This document shows, piece by piece, positions 54,666 through 63,393 of a stretch of DNA of 64,000 nucleotides (its first letter is position 1; every line of letters starts with the position of its first letter). The stretch lies in contig CP126124.1 in NCBI GenBank assembly GCA_030123545.1, positions 1,984,001 to 2,048,000 of the forward strand, in the 5' to 3' direction. Origin of the DNA: Burkholderiaceae bacterium. GTDB lineage: Bacteria > Pseudomonadota > Gammaproteobacteria > Burkholderiales > Burkholderiaceae_C. A program made the position numbers and the translations under genes. Under the pieces are notes generated by a model, which saw only the letters and a program-made list of their open reading frames with translations, searched no databases and was not told where the DNA came from.

Positions 54666-55703
54666 ATGTTTAGGCTCATCTCAAAGTTTCTCGCGTCGCT
54701 CGCTTCGGCCGCGTTGCTGGCATTCACTTCGAGCGCTTCGGCGCAGAGTGCACCGCTCAAGTTCAACTGGGGGTTGCCGACCGCAGACTACTACGCGATA
54801 TACGTCGCCATGGACAAGGGCCTGTTCAAGGAGGCCGGCCTTGACCCGCAGTTCTTCTACTTCTCCTCGGGGGCTCCACTCTTGGCTGGGCTCAAAAGCG
54901 AAAGTCTCGATGTCATCACGACTGGTTTGGCGACGGTTTTCGCCTTGGGTCAGAACATTCCGCTCAAGCTGATCTACTGGGACCTGGACCATGCTGCTGC
55001 CGAGGGGCTTGTGGTCGATCCTAAGAGCGGGATCAAAAACTATACGGAGATCGCCAAGGCAAAAGCGATCGCTGCTCCATCGGGCACCTGTGCACAAGTG
55101 TCCATGGTGCTGATCGCCAAGAAGCTCAACATTAAGCTCAGCAGTCTCAACGTCGTCAACATTGCGCCACCGCTATACAGCAACGCGTTTGCCAGTGGTT
55201 CCATTCAGGCCGGCATCGCATGGTCACCGTATTCGAGCATGCTGTCTGCGGCAGGCTATCCGGTAGTGAGTTGGGCATCGGAATATACGCCTGATGGCGG
55301 CGTGTGTCCCGGTCTCACCAGCGTGCGTTCGAAATTTCTCACGCAGCACTCCGACCTCGGCGTGCGGCTCGTCGCCGTGTACGCCAAGGCCATGGACATG
55401 ATTGCTAGGAACCCAGAGCTCGGTATTGAGGCGTTGGTGAAGCACCTCTCGGTAAGCCGCGACGTGGCTAAGGCAGTCTTCGAACGCGAGTTCTCGCGCA
55501 TCCCCACACTGCAGCAGCAGGCCGACCCGACTTCGTCCTACTCGTTGACGTCGAAGGAAGGGGGATTAGCCCGTAAGTTACTCATCGCGAGCCAAGCGCT
55601 CGCCGAAGCTGGCTCGATCTCGGCCCCTCTGTCCGCGACCACCATTGCCGAATCCATCGATCCAACGCCGATCCAACGCTATCTGAAAGGGGAACGCAAG
55701 TGA
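54666..55703 (+). CDS. NitT/TauT-type ABC substrate-binding protein
   Basis: 345 residues. Sec signal peptide ending SSASAQSAP. Mature region: WGLPTADYYAIYVAMDKGLF, KSESLDVITTGLATVFALGQ and GIAWSPYSSMLSAAGYPVVS, the pattern of sulfonate, taurine and aromatic-sulfonate binding proteins. Ligand unknown, but the operon context suggests an organosulfur or aromatic acid. Stop overlaps the permease GTG. Confidence 0.9.
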   Translation: MFRLISKFLASLASAALLAFTSSASAQSAPLKFNWGLPTADYYAIYVAMDKGLFKEAGLDPQFFYFSSGAPLLAGLKSESLDVITTGLATVFALGQNIPLKLIYWDLDHAAAEGLVVDPKSGIKNYTEIAKAKAIAAPSGTCAQVSMVLIAKKLNIKLSSLNVVNIAPPLYSNAFASGSIQAGIAWSPYSSMLSAAGYPVVSWASEYTPDGGVCPGLTSVRSKFLTQHSDLGVRLVAVYAKAMDMIARNPELGIEALVKHLSVSRDVAKAVFEREFSRIPTLQQQADPTSSYSLTSKEGGLARKLLIASQALAEAGSISAPLSATTIAESIDPTPIQRYLKGERK

Positions 55704-56518
55704 ATGTAGCCACTGCCACCTCGGGGCATGGAGTCGGCGCGCGGACGGGGCGGCGTCCTGTGCCGCTTGTAGCTTGGTCGATCGGCACTCTCGTCTTCCT
55801 CGCGCTGCTGTGGATCGTTGCCACTGAATCTGGTCTCGTCGGTCCGAACTACCTCCCCACCCCGCAGGCGATGGGCGCGGAGTTCGTCAACCTCGTGGAG
55901 ACCGGCTACAAGGGACAGCCGCTGTGGTGGCACATCGGGATCAGCCTATTTCGTACGCTTGTAGGCTTTGTGGTCGGCGTGATGCTGGGCATTCCGCTGG
56001 GCCTTCTGAGCGGCTACAACCCCATAGCAGGCGCGATAGTCTCGCCCGTGATGGCGTTCATTAGGCCGATCCCGCCGATCGCCTTTATTCCGATGACCGT
56101 GCTGTACTTCGGCCTGGGCGAGACCGGCAAGATTGTGCTGATCGCTTTCACCGCGTTCAACTATGCGTTCGTCAGTGCACATGCTGGCGCGGTGTCAGTG
56201 CCCATCGCTTACTACCGCGCGGCTGAATCGATCGGCCTATCGAAGTCGCAGACGTTTTTTCGCGTAGTGCTGCTCGCGGCTATTCCGCAGATCTTCACAG
56301 GCTTAAAGGTTGCCATGGCACTGAGCTGGGCGGTTGTCGTAGCGGCTGAACTGGTCGGTGCGCAGGCAGGTCTCGGCTTCATGATCTCCGATGCCGCTCA
56401 ATTCTTTCGTATTCCCATCGTATTCATCGGTATCGCGCTGATCGGTGTCATTGGTCTTGCGCTCAACGCCACGCTGACGTGGACCGAGAACAAGCTCGTG
56501 CACTGGAAGGGGCGTTGA
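55700..56518 (+). CDS. NitT/TauT-type ABC permease
   Basis: 272 residues, six helices. LVAWSIGTLVFLALLWIVAT (helix 1), GFVVGVMLGIPLGLLSGYNP, VMAFIRPIPPIAFIPMTVLY, coupling loop YYRAAESIGLSKSQTFFRVV, AMALSWAVVVAAELVGAQ. GTG start overlaps the binding-protein stop (GTGA). It is the only permease for the two ATPases encoded in this operon. Confidence 0.93.
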   Translation: MNVATATSGHGVGARTGRRPVPLVAWSIGTLVFLALLWIVATESGLVGPNYLPTPQAMGAEFVNLVETGYKGQPLWWHIGISLFRTLVGFVVGVMLGIPLGLLSGYNPIAGAIVSPVMAFIRPIPPIAFIPMTVLYFGLGETGKIVLIAFTAFNYAFVSAHAGAVSVPIAYYRAAESIGLSKSQTFFRVVLLAAIPQIFTGLKVAMALSWAVVVAAELVGAQAGLGFMISDAAQFFRIPIVFIGIALIGVIGLALNATLTWTENKLVHWKGR

Positions 56519-56520
56519 CC

Positions 56521-57975
56521 ATGGAACCAGCGATTTATCCGCAGCGTCTGTCACTGCACGTGGCTGGTGAATGGCGTGGTATGGATGGGCGCGACACGCT
56601 GGCCGTCGTCAACCCAGCCACGAGCCGCGAGATCGGTCGCGTGCCGGTGGCGACCCGCGCTGACGTTGACGACGCGCTGGCCGCCGCGCACGCCGCCTTC
56701 CCGGCATGGTCGGCCATGAGTTCGTGGCAGCGCGAGGCGGTGCTTAGGCGGGCCGCGGCGCTGGTCGAGGAGCGGCGCGCGCATATGGCACAGCTCTTGA
56801 CGCTGGAGAATGGTAAGCCCCTGGCCGATTCCCACATCGAACTCGACCGCGTCGTCGAGACCATTCTCTGGTGCGCCGAGGAAGGCAAGCGCGCATATGG
56901 GCGCATTCTGCCGCCACGTGCGCCGCTTCTGTCGCAGTCCACGATCAAGCGAGCCATTGGGCCGGTTGGCGCCTTCGTGCCGTGGAACTTCCCGGCGGTG
57001 CTGGCCGCGCGAAAGCTAGCGGCGGCGCTGGCGGCCGGCTGCACGGTGGTGCTCAAGTCGCCGGAAGAAACGCCTGCCGTTTGCGTCGAGCTAGTGCGTG
57101 CCTTCGTGGATGCGGGGCTACCCGAGGGCGCTGTCAATCTGCTCTGTGGCGTGCCAGCGGCGATCTCCGAACGCGTCATCGCTTCACCGATCATCCGTAA
57201 GGTCTCGTTTACGGGCTCGGTCGCCGTGGGCCGACTCCTGGCGGCACAGGCGGGCCAGCATCTGAAGCCGGCGACGATGGAACTCGGAGGTCATGCGCCG
57301 GTAGTGGTGTTCGATGACATCGACGTCGAGCGCGCCGCGCGCGCCTGTGCGGTGTTCAAGTTTCGCAATGCCGGCCAAGTCTGCTTGTCGCCGAGTCGCT
57401 TCTACGTGCATGCGAGCGTAGCCGGAGAGTTTGCCGTTCACTTTGCTCAAATCGCCAGCGAGCTCAAGGTTGGTGACGGTATGGCGAACGACACCCAGAT
57501 GGGGCCGCTCAACAACGCGCGCCGACTCGAGGCTGCCGAGAAGTTCGTCGATGACGCGCGGACAAAGGGCGCTCGGGTGGCGACAGGCGGCAGCCGCATT
57601 GGGAGCGAGGGCTACTTCTTCGCCCCGACTGTGCTGACTGACGTGGCGACAAGCAGCCGCATCCTGAGCGAGGAGCCTTTTTGCCCAGTCGCGCCGATTG
57701 TCGAGTTCGAGCACTTCGATGAGGTCGTCGAGCGCGCCAACACACTCGATTTGGCGCTCGCGGCCTACGCCTTCACCAATCAGCTGAGCCGCGCGGCGGA
57801 ATTCACCGAACGCATCGAGGCCGGCTGGATCGGCATTAACAGCTTCACTCCATCACTGGCCGACGCCGCGATCGGCGGCATGAAGGCGTCGGGTCTCGGG
57901 TACGAGGGCGGGCCCGAAGGCCTCGATGCGTACCTGCATGCGCGCTTCGTTAGCCAGTCCAGTCAACCTGTCTAG
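56521..57975 (+). CDS. NAD(P)-dependent aldehyde dehydrogenase
   Basis: 484 residues, succinate-semialdehyde dehydrogenase-like class. Cofactor site GPVGAFVPWNFPAVLAARKL, FTGSVAVG, catalytic Glu in ATMELGGHAPVVVF and catalytic Cys in RNAGQVCLSPSRF; C-terminal EPFCPVAPI. Start at 56521, two bases after the permease stop. Likely oxidises the aldehyde made by the GMC oxidoreductase or by hydroxylation of a methyl group (compare TsaD in toluenesulfonate degradation). Confidence 0.93.
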   Translation: MEPAIYPQRLSLHVAGEWRGMDGRDTLAVVNPATSREIGRVPVATRADVDDALAAAHAAFPAWSAMSSWQREAVLRRAAALVEERRAHMAQLLTLENGKPLADSHIELDRVVETILWCAEEGKRAYGRILPPRAPLLSQSTIKRAIGPVGAFVPWNFPAVLAARKLAAALAAGCTVVLKSPEETPAVCVELVRAFVDAGLPEGAVNLLCGVPAAISERVIASPIIRKVSFTGSVAVGRLLAAQAGQHLKPATMELGGHAPVVVFDDIDVERAARACAVFKFRNAGQVCLSPSRFYVHASVAGEFAVHFAQIASELKVGDGMANDTQMGPLNNARRLEAAEKFVDDARTKGARVATGGSRIGSEGYFFAPTVLTDVATSSRILSEEPFCPVAPIVEFEHFDEVVERANTLDLALAAYAFTNQLSRAAEFTERIEAGWIGINSFTPSLADAAIGGMKASGLGYEGGPEGLDAYLHARFVSQSSQPV

Positions 57976-58002
57976 CTTTCTAATTTGAAGGAGATCAAAC
58001 CA

Positions 58003-59409
58003 ATGAGCGAAATCAAGCCGCTGAGCTTCCAGGGTTATAACGAGCGCGATGTGCCCGAGTCCGACGCCGAACTGACCAGCACCAATCCAGGTACGCCGAT
58101 GGGCGAATTGCTGCGCCGACGTTGGCAGGCGGTCTGCTTGTCGGAAGAGCTGACTGACGTGCCGAAGGCGATCCGTATCATGGGCGAGGATCTTGTCGCC
58201 TTTCGTGACAAGAGTGGCGCAATCGGCGTCATGCATCGCCACTGTGCGCACCGTGGCGCGTCCCTCGAGTTCGGCATCATCGCTGAGCACGGCATCCGCT
58301 GCTGCTACCACGGTTGGCACTATGCCGTGGACGGTACGCTGCAGAATGCGCCTTGCGAGGCCGACCCCACGCGGCTGAAGCAGACCGTGAGCCAGGGCGC
58401 CTACCCGGCGTTCGAGCGCGACGGCTTGGTGTTCGCCTACATGGGACCTCCTGAGGAGAAGCCTCTGTTCCCCGAATTCGACACGTTCACTCAGCCCAAG
58501 GGCACGCGCATGGTGCCGTTCTCGAATATCTATCCCTGCAACTGGCTGCAGGTGTTCGAGAACATCATGGACCATATGCACACCGCAGTGCTGCACAACA
58601 AGATGGTGGCTGACGGCGTTGATGCCGCCACCGCAGACGGCGTCTCGCTCGAAGGCTTTGATGACATGCCGGTCATGCAGTGGGAAGCCACACGAAGCGG
58701 AAACGGCATCGTTTTCATCGCCACGCGCCGGCTGCCTGAAGACAAAGTGTGGGTGCGCATCACGGAGATGATCTTGCCCAACTTCCTGCAGATTGGCTCC
58801 CTGTTTCCGACAGCCGCGCGTGAACGCCACGGCACGGCTGGCTGTACACGTTGGAGCGTCCCCGTCGATGACACTCACATGGTCATCTTCGGCTACCGCC
58901 ACTTCAACGACGTGGTAGATCCAGACGGGTTCGGCGACGTATCGCAGTGCGGCGTGGACAAGATCGATTTCCTGGTCGGTCAGGTCGGAAACCGACCGTA
59001 CGAGGTTGCGCAACGCGCACCTGGTGATTGGGAAGCAATCTGCAGCCAGCGCCCGATCGCGGTGCACGCCAAGGAACACCCGGGTGGCTCCGACGTCGGT
59101 GTTTACATGCTGCGCAAGTTGCTGCGCGAGATGGTCCGCGGCAAGACCCAACCTGATCCGTTATACGAAAAGCTGATCGCCGAGGGCAAGCCCTTGCCGA
59201 TCTATGCCCAAGACTCAATCCTACGCGCCCCCGAGCTCCCACGGGCCGAAGACCGCAAGCAGTTGCTGGCCTTGGGCAAGCAAGTGGTGGAAATCATGCG
59301 CTCGGCAGACCCTTTGCCCGCTGACCAGCGCGATGAGCACGTCCGGCGAGAGTTGGACCGCATCGACGGCGGCTTGAAGGTACGCGAAGGCGCGCCGGCC
59401 TTGGCCTGA
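58003..59409 (+). CDS. Rieske-type aromatic-ring or methyl-group oxygenase, alpha subunit
   Basis: 468 residues. Rieske cluster ligands MHRHCAHRG and IRCCYHGWHYAVDG (C-x-H and C-x2-H). Mononuclear iron site around VFENIMDHMHTAVLHNK. Phthalate dioxygenase/VanA/TsaM-type layout in which one oxygenase subunit works with a class IA reductase. ATG at 58003 with GAAGGAG upstream. 13 bases before the reductase gene. The substrate may be an aromatic sulfonate, ether or carboxylate. Confidence 0.92.
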   Translation: MSEIKPLSFQGYNERDVPESDAELTSTNPGTPMGELLRRRWQAVCLSEELTDVPKAIRIMGEDLVAFRDKSGAIGVMHRHCAHRGASLEFGIIAEHGIRCCYHGWHYAVDGTLQNAPCEADPTRLKQTVSQGAYPAFERDGLVFAYMGPPEEKPLFPEFDTFTQPKGTRMVPFSNIYPCNWLQVFENIMDHMHTAVLHNKMVADGVDAATADGVSLEGFDDMPVMQWEATRSGNGIVFIATRRLPEDKVWVRITEMILPNFLQIGSLFPTAARERHGTAGCTRWSVPVDDTHMVIFGYRHFNDVVDPDGFGDVSQCGVDKIDFLVGQVGNRPYEVAQRAPGDWEAICSQRPIAVHAKEHPGGSDVGVYMLRKLLREMVRGKTQPDPLYEKLIAEGKPLPIYAQDSILRAPELPRAEDRKQLLALGKQVVEIMRSADPLPADQRDEHVRRELDRIDGGLKVREGAPALA

Positions 59410-59422
59410 GCTAATCCAAGCC

Positions 59423-60382
59423 ATGTTGACCCTGCGCGTTCGATCAGTGGCCTACGAGGCCGAGGGCATCCTCTCCTTCGAGTTGGTCGATCCGGCTGGA
59501 GGCGAACTACCGCCTGTGGAGGCGGGCGCGCATTTGGATGTTCGCGTTCCCGCCGGCTTGACGCGTCGGTACTCGCTGTGCGATGCACCTTGGCAGCGTG
59601 ACCACTGGCGCATCGCGGTGCTCGACGCCCCGAATGGTCGCGGCGGGTCGCGCGCGATGCACCAGCAGGTGCGTCCCGGTCAATTGCTGGATGTCACCGG
59701 TCCGCACAACTTCTTCCCACTCGCGTCTAGCGCCAAGCGCTCTCTGTTACTGGCTGGCGGCATCGGCATCACGCCGGTACTGAGCATGGTCGAGCAGCTC
59801 AAGCGCGACGGGCGCGACTGGGAACTGCATTACTGTACACAGACTCCCGATCGCACGGCATTTGCGCGGCGGCTGCGGGATGACGTCGGTGCCGGCCGTG
59901 TCGTCATGCATCACGACGGGGGCGACCATCGCCGTGGACTTGACATCGCTGCCCTGCTGGCGCGCTTCGAGCCCGGCACCCATCTGTACTATTGCGGACC
60001 GGCGGGATTCATGAACGCCGTGCAGGCGGCCACGGCGCACTGGCCCAAGGACAATATGCACTTCGAGTTCTTCGGCGCGGAGCCCAGAGCGCCGGCGGGT
60101 GCGCAGGCAGTGGCGGGCGATTCGGGCGGACAGGTCGTGCTGCAACGATCAGGACGCACGTTGACGGTTCAGCCGGACCAGACCATCTTGCAGGCGCTGC
60201 GCGCGGCTGGAGTGGACTGCCCCTCATCATGCGAGTCAGGCATGTGCGGTACTTGCGCCGTGACGTATCTCGGCGGCGCGCCGGTACACAACGACTATGT
60301 GCTCAGCGATGAGGACCGGGCACATACGGTACTCGTGTGCTGTGCCAAGGTTGGGGCCGAACCCTTGGTGCTGAACCTCTGA
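59423..60382 (+). CDS. class IA oxygenase reductase (FMN, NAD(P)H, plant-type 2Fe-2S)
   Basis: 319 residues. FMN domain with RRYSLCDAPWQ, nucleotide domain LLLAGGIGITPVLSMVEQLK and YYCGPAGFMNAV, C-terminal ferredoxin CPSSCESGMCGTCAVTYLGG with the last ligand in HTVLVCC. The order FMN-NAD-2Fe2S is that of phthalate dioxygenase reductase, VanB and TsaB. It supplies electrons to the Rieske protein encoded just upstream. Confidence 0.93.
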   Translation: MLTLRVRSVAYEAEGILSFELVDPAGGELPPVEAGAHLDVRVPAGLTRRYSLCDAPWQRDHWRIAVLDAPNGRGGSRAMHQQVRPGQLLDVTGPHNFFPLASSAKRSLLLAGGIGITPVLSMVEQLKRDGRDWELHYCTQTPDRTAFARRLRDDVGAGRVVMHHDGGDHRRGLDIAALLARFEPGTHLYYCGPAGFMNAVQAATAHWPKDNMHFEFFGAEPRAPAGAQAVAGDSGGQVVLQRSGRTLTVQPDQTILQALRAAGVDCPSSCESGMCGTCAVTYLGGAPVHNDYVLSDEDRAHTVLVCCAKVGAEPLVLNL

Positions 60383-60444
60383 ACAGCACGGAGATCAGCC
60401 GGGCAGATTATGAAAACTTGGCGGACAGTAGATCGGAGGGCCGC

Positions 60445-61233
60445 TTGAACGACCGCGCAAACCATTTGGAAATCTTCGCCGAGCTTCGAAAGCCGGACCG
60501 TTCCGGTTTGCCGAAGTATCAGCGTCTGTCGAACGTGATTGTCAATGCGATTCGACGCGGCGTTTGGCGGCCAGGCGATCGGCTGCCGGCAGAAGAGGAA
60601 CTCACCGGTCTCACCCCCTATAGCCTGGGTACGGTTCAGCGCGCGCTGCGCGACCTGGCCGACCAGCGGCTCGTTGTGCGAGAGCACGGGCTGGGCAGCT
60701 TCGTCGCGGAGAAGCAGCGTCGGCTGCAGGATCCTTGGCATTGCCGCTTCGTTGGCGACGACGGCGTCACTGTGCTGCCTATCTATTCGAAGGCGATTCA
60801 GCGTTCGGCGGTCGAAGGCGAGGGGTCGTGGTCAAACTATCTGGGCGCCGGTCGAGAAGTAATGCGTCTAGACCGCACGATCAACATCAACGAAGAGTTC
60901 CAGATCATCAGCCGCTTCTATGCCGACAGGAATCTGCTCAAGCGCCTCTGGGAGACGCCGATGAAGCAACTGCATGGCGCCAACTTCAAACACCTAATTA
61001 CACGAGAGTGCCAGCTTCCGATCACGGACATCACGCACTTTGTGCGCTACGAGCGCTTCGACGACGAAATCTGCGGTGCGCTGGAGCTGAAGCCCAAGAG
61101 CGGTGGGCTATTCATGTATGCAGTGGCGCACAGCGGGCGCAACGTGATTGTGTACTACCAGGAGTTCTTCATCCCGCCGAACAAGCGCTCGCTGCAGTTC
61201 CCCGAACAAGCGATGTCCGGCGCGGACAGTTGA
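60445..61233 (+). CDS. GntR/HutC-family transcriptional regulator
   Basis: 262 residues. N-terminal winged helix LPKYQRLSNVIVNAIRRGVW, RPGDRLPAEEELTGLTPYSL, GTVQRALRDLADQRLVVREH, then a C-terminal UTRA ligand domain (VMRLDRTININEEFQIISRF, ITDITHFVRYERF). TTG at 60445 chosen because GGAGGG sits just upstream and no in-frame ATG precedes the domain. Presumed repressor at the two CTATA-N6-TATAG sites (53590-53605, 53708-53723), relieved by a pathway compound. Seven bases from the fusion gene. Confidence 0.85.
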   Translation: MNDRANHLEIFAELRKPDRSGLPKYQRLSNVIVNAIRRGVWRPGDRLPAEEELTGLTPYSLGTVQRALRDLADQRLVVREHGLGSFVAEKQRRLQDPWHCRFVGDDGVTVLPIYSKAIQRSAVEGEGSWSNYLGAGREVMRLDRTININEEFQIISRFYADRNLLKRLWETPMKQLHGANFKHLITRECQLPITDITHFVRYERFDDEICGALELKPKSGGLFMYAVAHSGRNVIVYYQEFFIPPNKRSLQFPEQAMSGADS

Positions 61234-61239
61234 GGCGCA

Positions 61240-63078
61240 GTGTCGATTTCTTTCATGCATAGCAATATGGCGTCGCCCGTAATCGTATCCCTGGACGGTA
61301 AGCCGATCCGCATCGTCGTACCATTCGCGCGTGGCGGCGTTATGGACGTTGTGGCTCGCATGGTCCGCCCGCACCTGGAGGCACAGCTGCTCGCGCCCGT
61401 GACAGTCGAGAACATTCTTGGGGCTGGCGGCGCGAACGGGGCTTGGCATTGCGCCAATGCTGCGCCTGACGGCTGCACTCTTCTTATGGGAAGCTCAGCC
61501 GAGCTGGCCATCTTGCCATCGATAGTCAAGAATCTGCGCTATGACCCGACACAGGCTTTTGCGCCAATCGGCCTCGTCACCGTCGCGCCGCTGCTTATCG
61601 TGGCTAGCAGTGATAGTGGCTTCACTTCGCTCGAGCAGGTCATCGCCACCGCAAGGGCGACCGGCCGGGAGATCAGCTATGCCACCGCGGGCCTTGGTAC
61701 GCCGCAGCACATCACCGGCGAGTGGCTGCGGCACCTGACGGGTGCGCCCTTCGTGAGCGTGGGCTACGACGGCGGTGCGCCAGCCGTGGCGGACGTCGTG
61801 CGCGGCAAGGTCACCCTCGCCATTACAGCGTTGCCGCCCGTGTTCGCCCATATCCGCTCGGGGGCCGTGATACCGTTGGCGGTGACCTCACCGCACCGCA
61901 TTGCGTTGGCGGGCAGCGTGCCTACGGTGGCCGAATGCGGCTATCCCGAATTCGATACGTCAATTTGGGCTGGTCTGATGGCGCCGATCGCTACACCGGC
62001 GCCGGTCGTAGCGCGCCTGAGTGAAGCTTTGAACCGTGTGCTGGAGGAGAGCAGCATCCGCTTGAGCCTGGCCGAATACGGTGCGTCATGCATTCCTGGT
62101 ACTCCGAGCAAACTGACCGCGCACATCCGCACCGATATCGCACGGTACCGCAAGCTGGTCGACACCGCGCGTATCGAACCGAGGTCTACTGGCGCGGATG
62201 CATTGCATAGCGCCACCGTGTTGTCAGTCACCTCCAGCCAAGAGGGAGTCCCGGTGCACCTGCCAGTAATGACTGGCCCCGCCAAAATTGCCTTTAGAGG
62301 CGTGAAAAAACTCTATCCGTCCAAAGCGTCAAGCCAAGAGCCCACGCTGGCGCTCGATCGCATGGACGTCGAGATTCGCACCTCGGAAATTGTTTCCGTG
62401 CTCGGGCCGACAGGCTGCGGCAAGTCTTCAACGCTAAACCTGATCGCCGGATTCGAGACACCGAGCGCCGGCTCCATCTTTGTGGACAAAGAGGAAGTTT
62501 GTGGGCCGTCGCCGGACCGTGCTGTGGTATTCCAACAAGCGGCGCTGTTTCCATGGCTGTCGGTATTTGACAACATCGTGCTCGGCGTCAAGTGCCGCGG
62601 CGTGCCGCGCCAAGACTACGTGCCGCGCGCAGAACGGCTTATCAAGGAAGTGGGCTTGGGTGGGTTCGAGAAGCACTATCCGTATCAGCTCTCCGGCGGC
62701 ATGCAGCAACGTGTGCAGATCGCCCGGGCGCTCTTAGCCGAGCCGCAAGTGTTGCTGATGGATGAACCCTTCGGAGCTCTTGATTCGCAGACGCGCATTC
62801 TGATGCAGGAGCTACTGCTGCAACTGTGGCTCGAACATCTTCCGACGGTATTCTTTATCACGCACGACGTGGCCGAGGCGATCTTCATCTCCGATCGCAT
62901 CCTATTGATGACACGCCGGCCTGGCCGCGTGAAACTCGAGGTTGAAGTGAAGGCACCAAAACCGCGCAATGCGGACTTTTTGACGAGTCCGGAGTTTGTC
63001 GAACTGCAGCGCAAGCTTCTGCACGCGATGCAGGAAGAAGTGACCTCTTCGCGTGCTGCGTTCGTGGCGATTGTGTAG
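61240..63078 (+). CDS. fusion of a signal-less Bug-type solute-binding protein and an ABC ATPase
   Basis: 612 residues. Residues about 20-318 are a tripartite tricarboxylate transporter (Bug) binding protein: KPIRIVVPFARGGVMDVVAR, VTVENILGAGGANGAWHCAN, SYATAGLGTPQHITGEWLRH. It has no signal peptide, unlike exported Bug proteins. After a linker of about 25 residues comes a full ATPase (about 345-612): Walker A GPTGCGKSS near 389, LSGGMQQRVQIARALLAEP, VLLMDEPFGALD, FFITHDVAEAI. GTG start. An in-frame GTG at 62254 with GAGGGA upstream could also release the ATPase alone. NrtC of cyanobacteria is a precedent for an ATPase with a cytosolic binding-protein-like domain, but at the other end. Confidence 0.88.
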   Translation: MSISFMHSNMASPVIVSLDGKPIRIVVPFARGGVMDVVARMVRPHLEAQLLAPVTVENILGAGGANGAWHCANAAPDGCTLLMGSSAELAILPSIVKNLRYDPTQAFAPIGLVTVAPLLIVASSDSGFTSLEQVIATARATGREISYATAGLGTPQHITGEWLRHLTGAPFVSVGYDGGAPAVADVVRGKVTLAITALPPVFAHIRSGAVIPLAVTSPHRIALAGSVPTVAECGYPEFDTSIWAGLMAPIATPAPVVARLSEALNRVLEESSIRLSLAEYGASCIPGTPSKLTAHIRTDIARYRKLVDTARIEPRSTGADALHSATVLSVTSSQEGVPVHLPVMTGPAKIAFRGVKKLYPSKASSQEPTLALDRMDVEIRTSEIVSVLGPTGCGKSSTLNLIAGFETPSAGSIFVDKEEVCGPSPDRAVVFQQAALFPWLSVFDNIVLGVKCRGVPRQDYVPRAERLIKEVGLGGFEKHYPYQLSGGMQQRVQIARALLAEPQVLLMDEPFGALDSQTRILMQELLLQLWLEHLPTVFFITHDVAEAIFISDRILLMTRRPGRVKLEVEVKAPKPRNADFLTSPEFVELQRKLLHAMQEEVTSSRAAFVAIV

Positions 63079-63393
63079 CCGCGCTTAACACACAGGGAAC
63101 GATGGCGACGCTCGAGGCGAGCGGCAGCAGATTCTGCTTGCGGCGCTGCGCCTTTGATCTGCAGCAGGGCCCCTCGCGGCAGTATCAGGTCACTTAGTAT
63201 TAGTACGCCCGAGATGAGATCTCCGCAGCGGATCGTTGCTTTTCGATCGCCACGCGCTAGTTCGACTGCCATAGTGGTCTTCAGCGCCGCTTCATCTTCA
63301 ATTTGATTGGACTTGCTTGTACGCTGAACATATCTCGTAACATTGCGGGCCGACCTGTGCTTGGCTTGGGCACGTTTTTGTTTGCATTGATCG
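63079..63393. other. 315-base intergenic region before the glcD-like gene
   Basis: No supported gene. An open minus-strand frame (TTMAVELARGDRKATIRCGD, LISGVLILSDLILPRGALLQ) overlaps the fusion gene and matches nothing I know. The part 63270-63390 is AT-richer and is the likely promoter region of the next gene. The island's right edge probably falls here. Confidence 0.35.
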
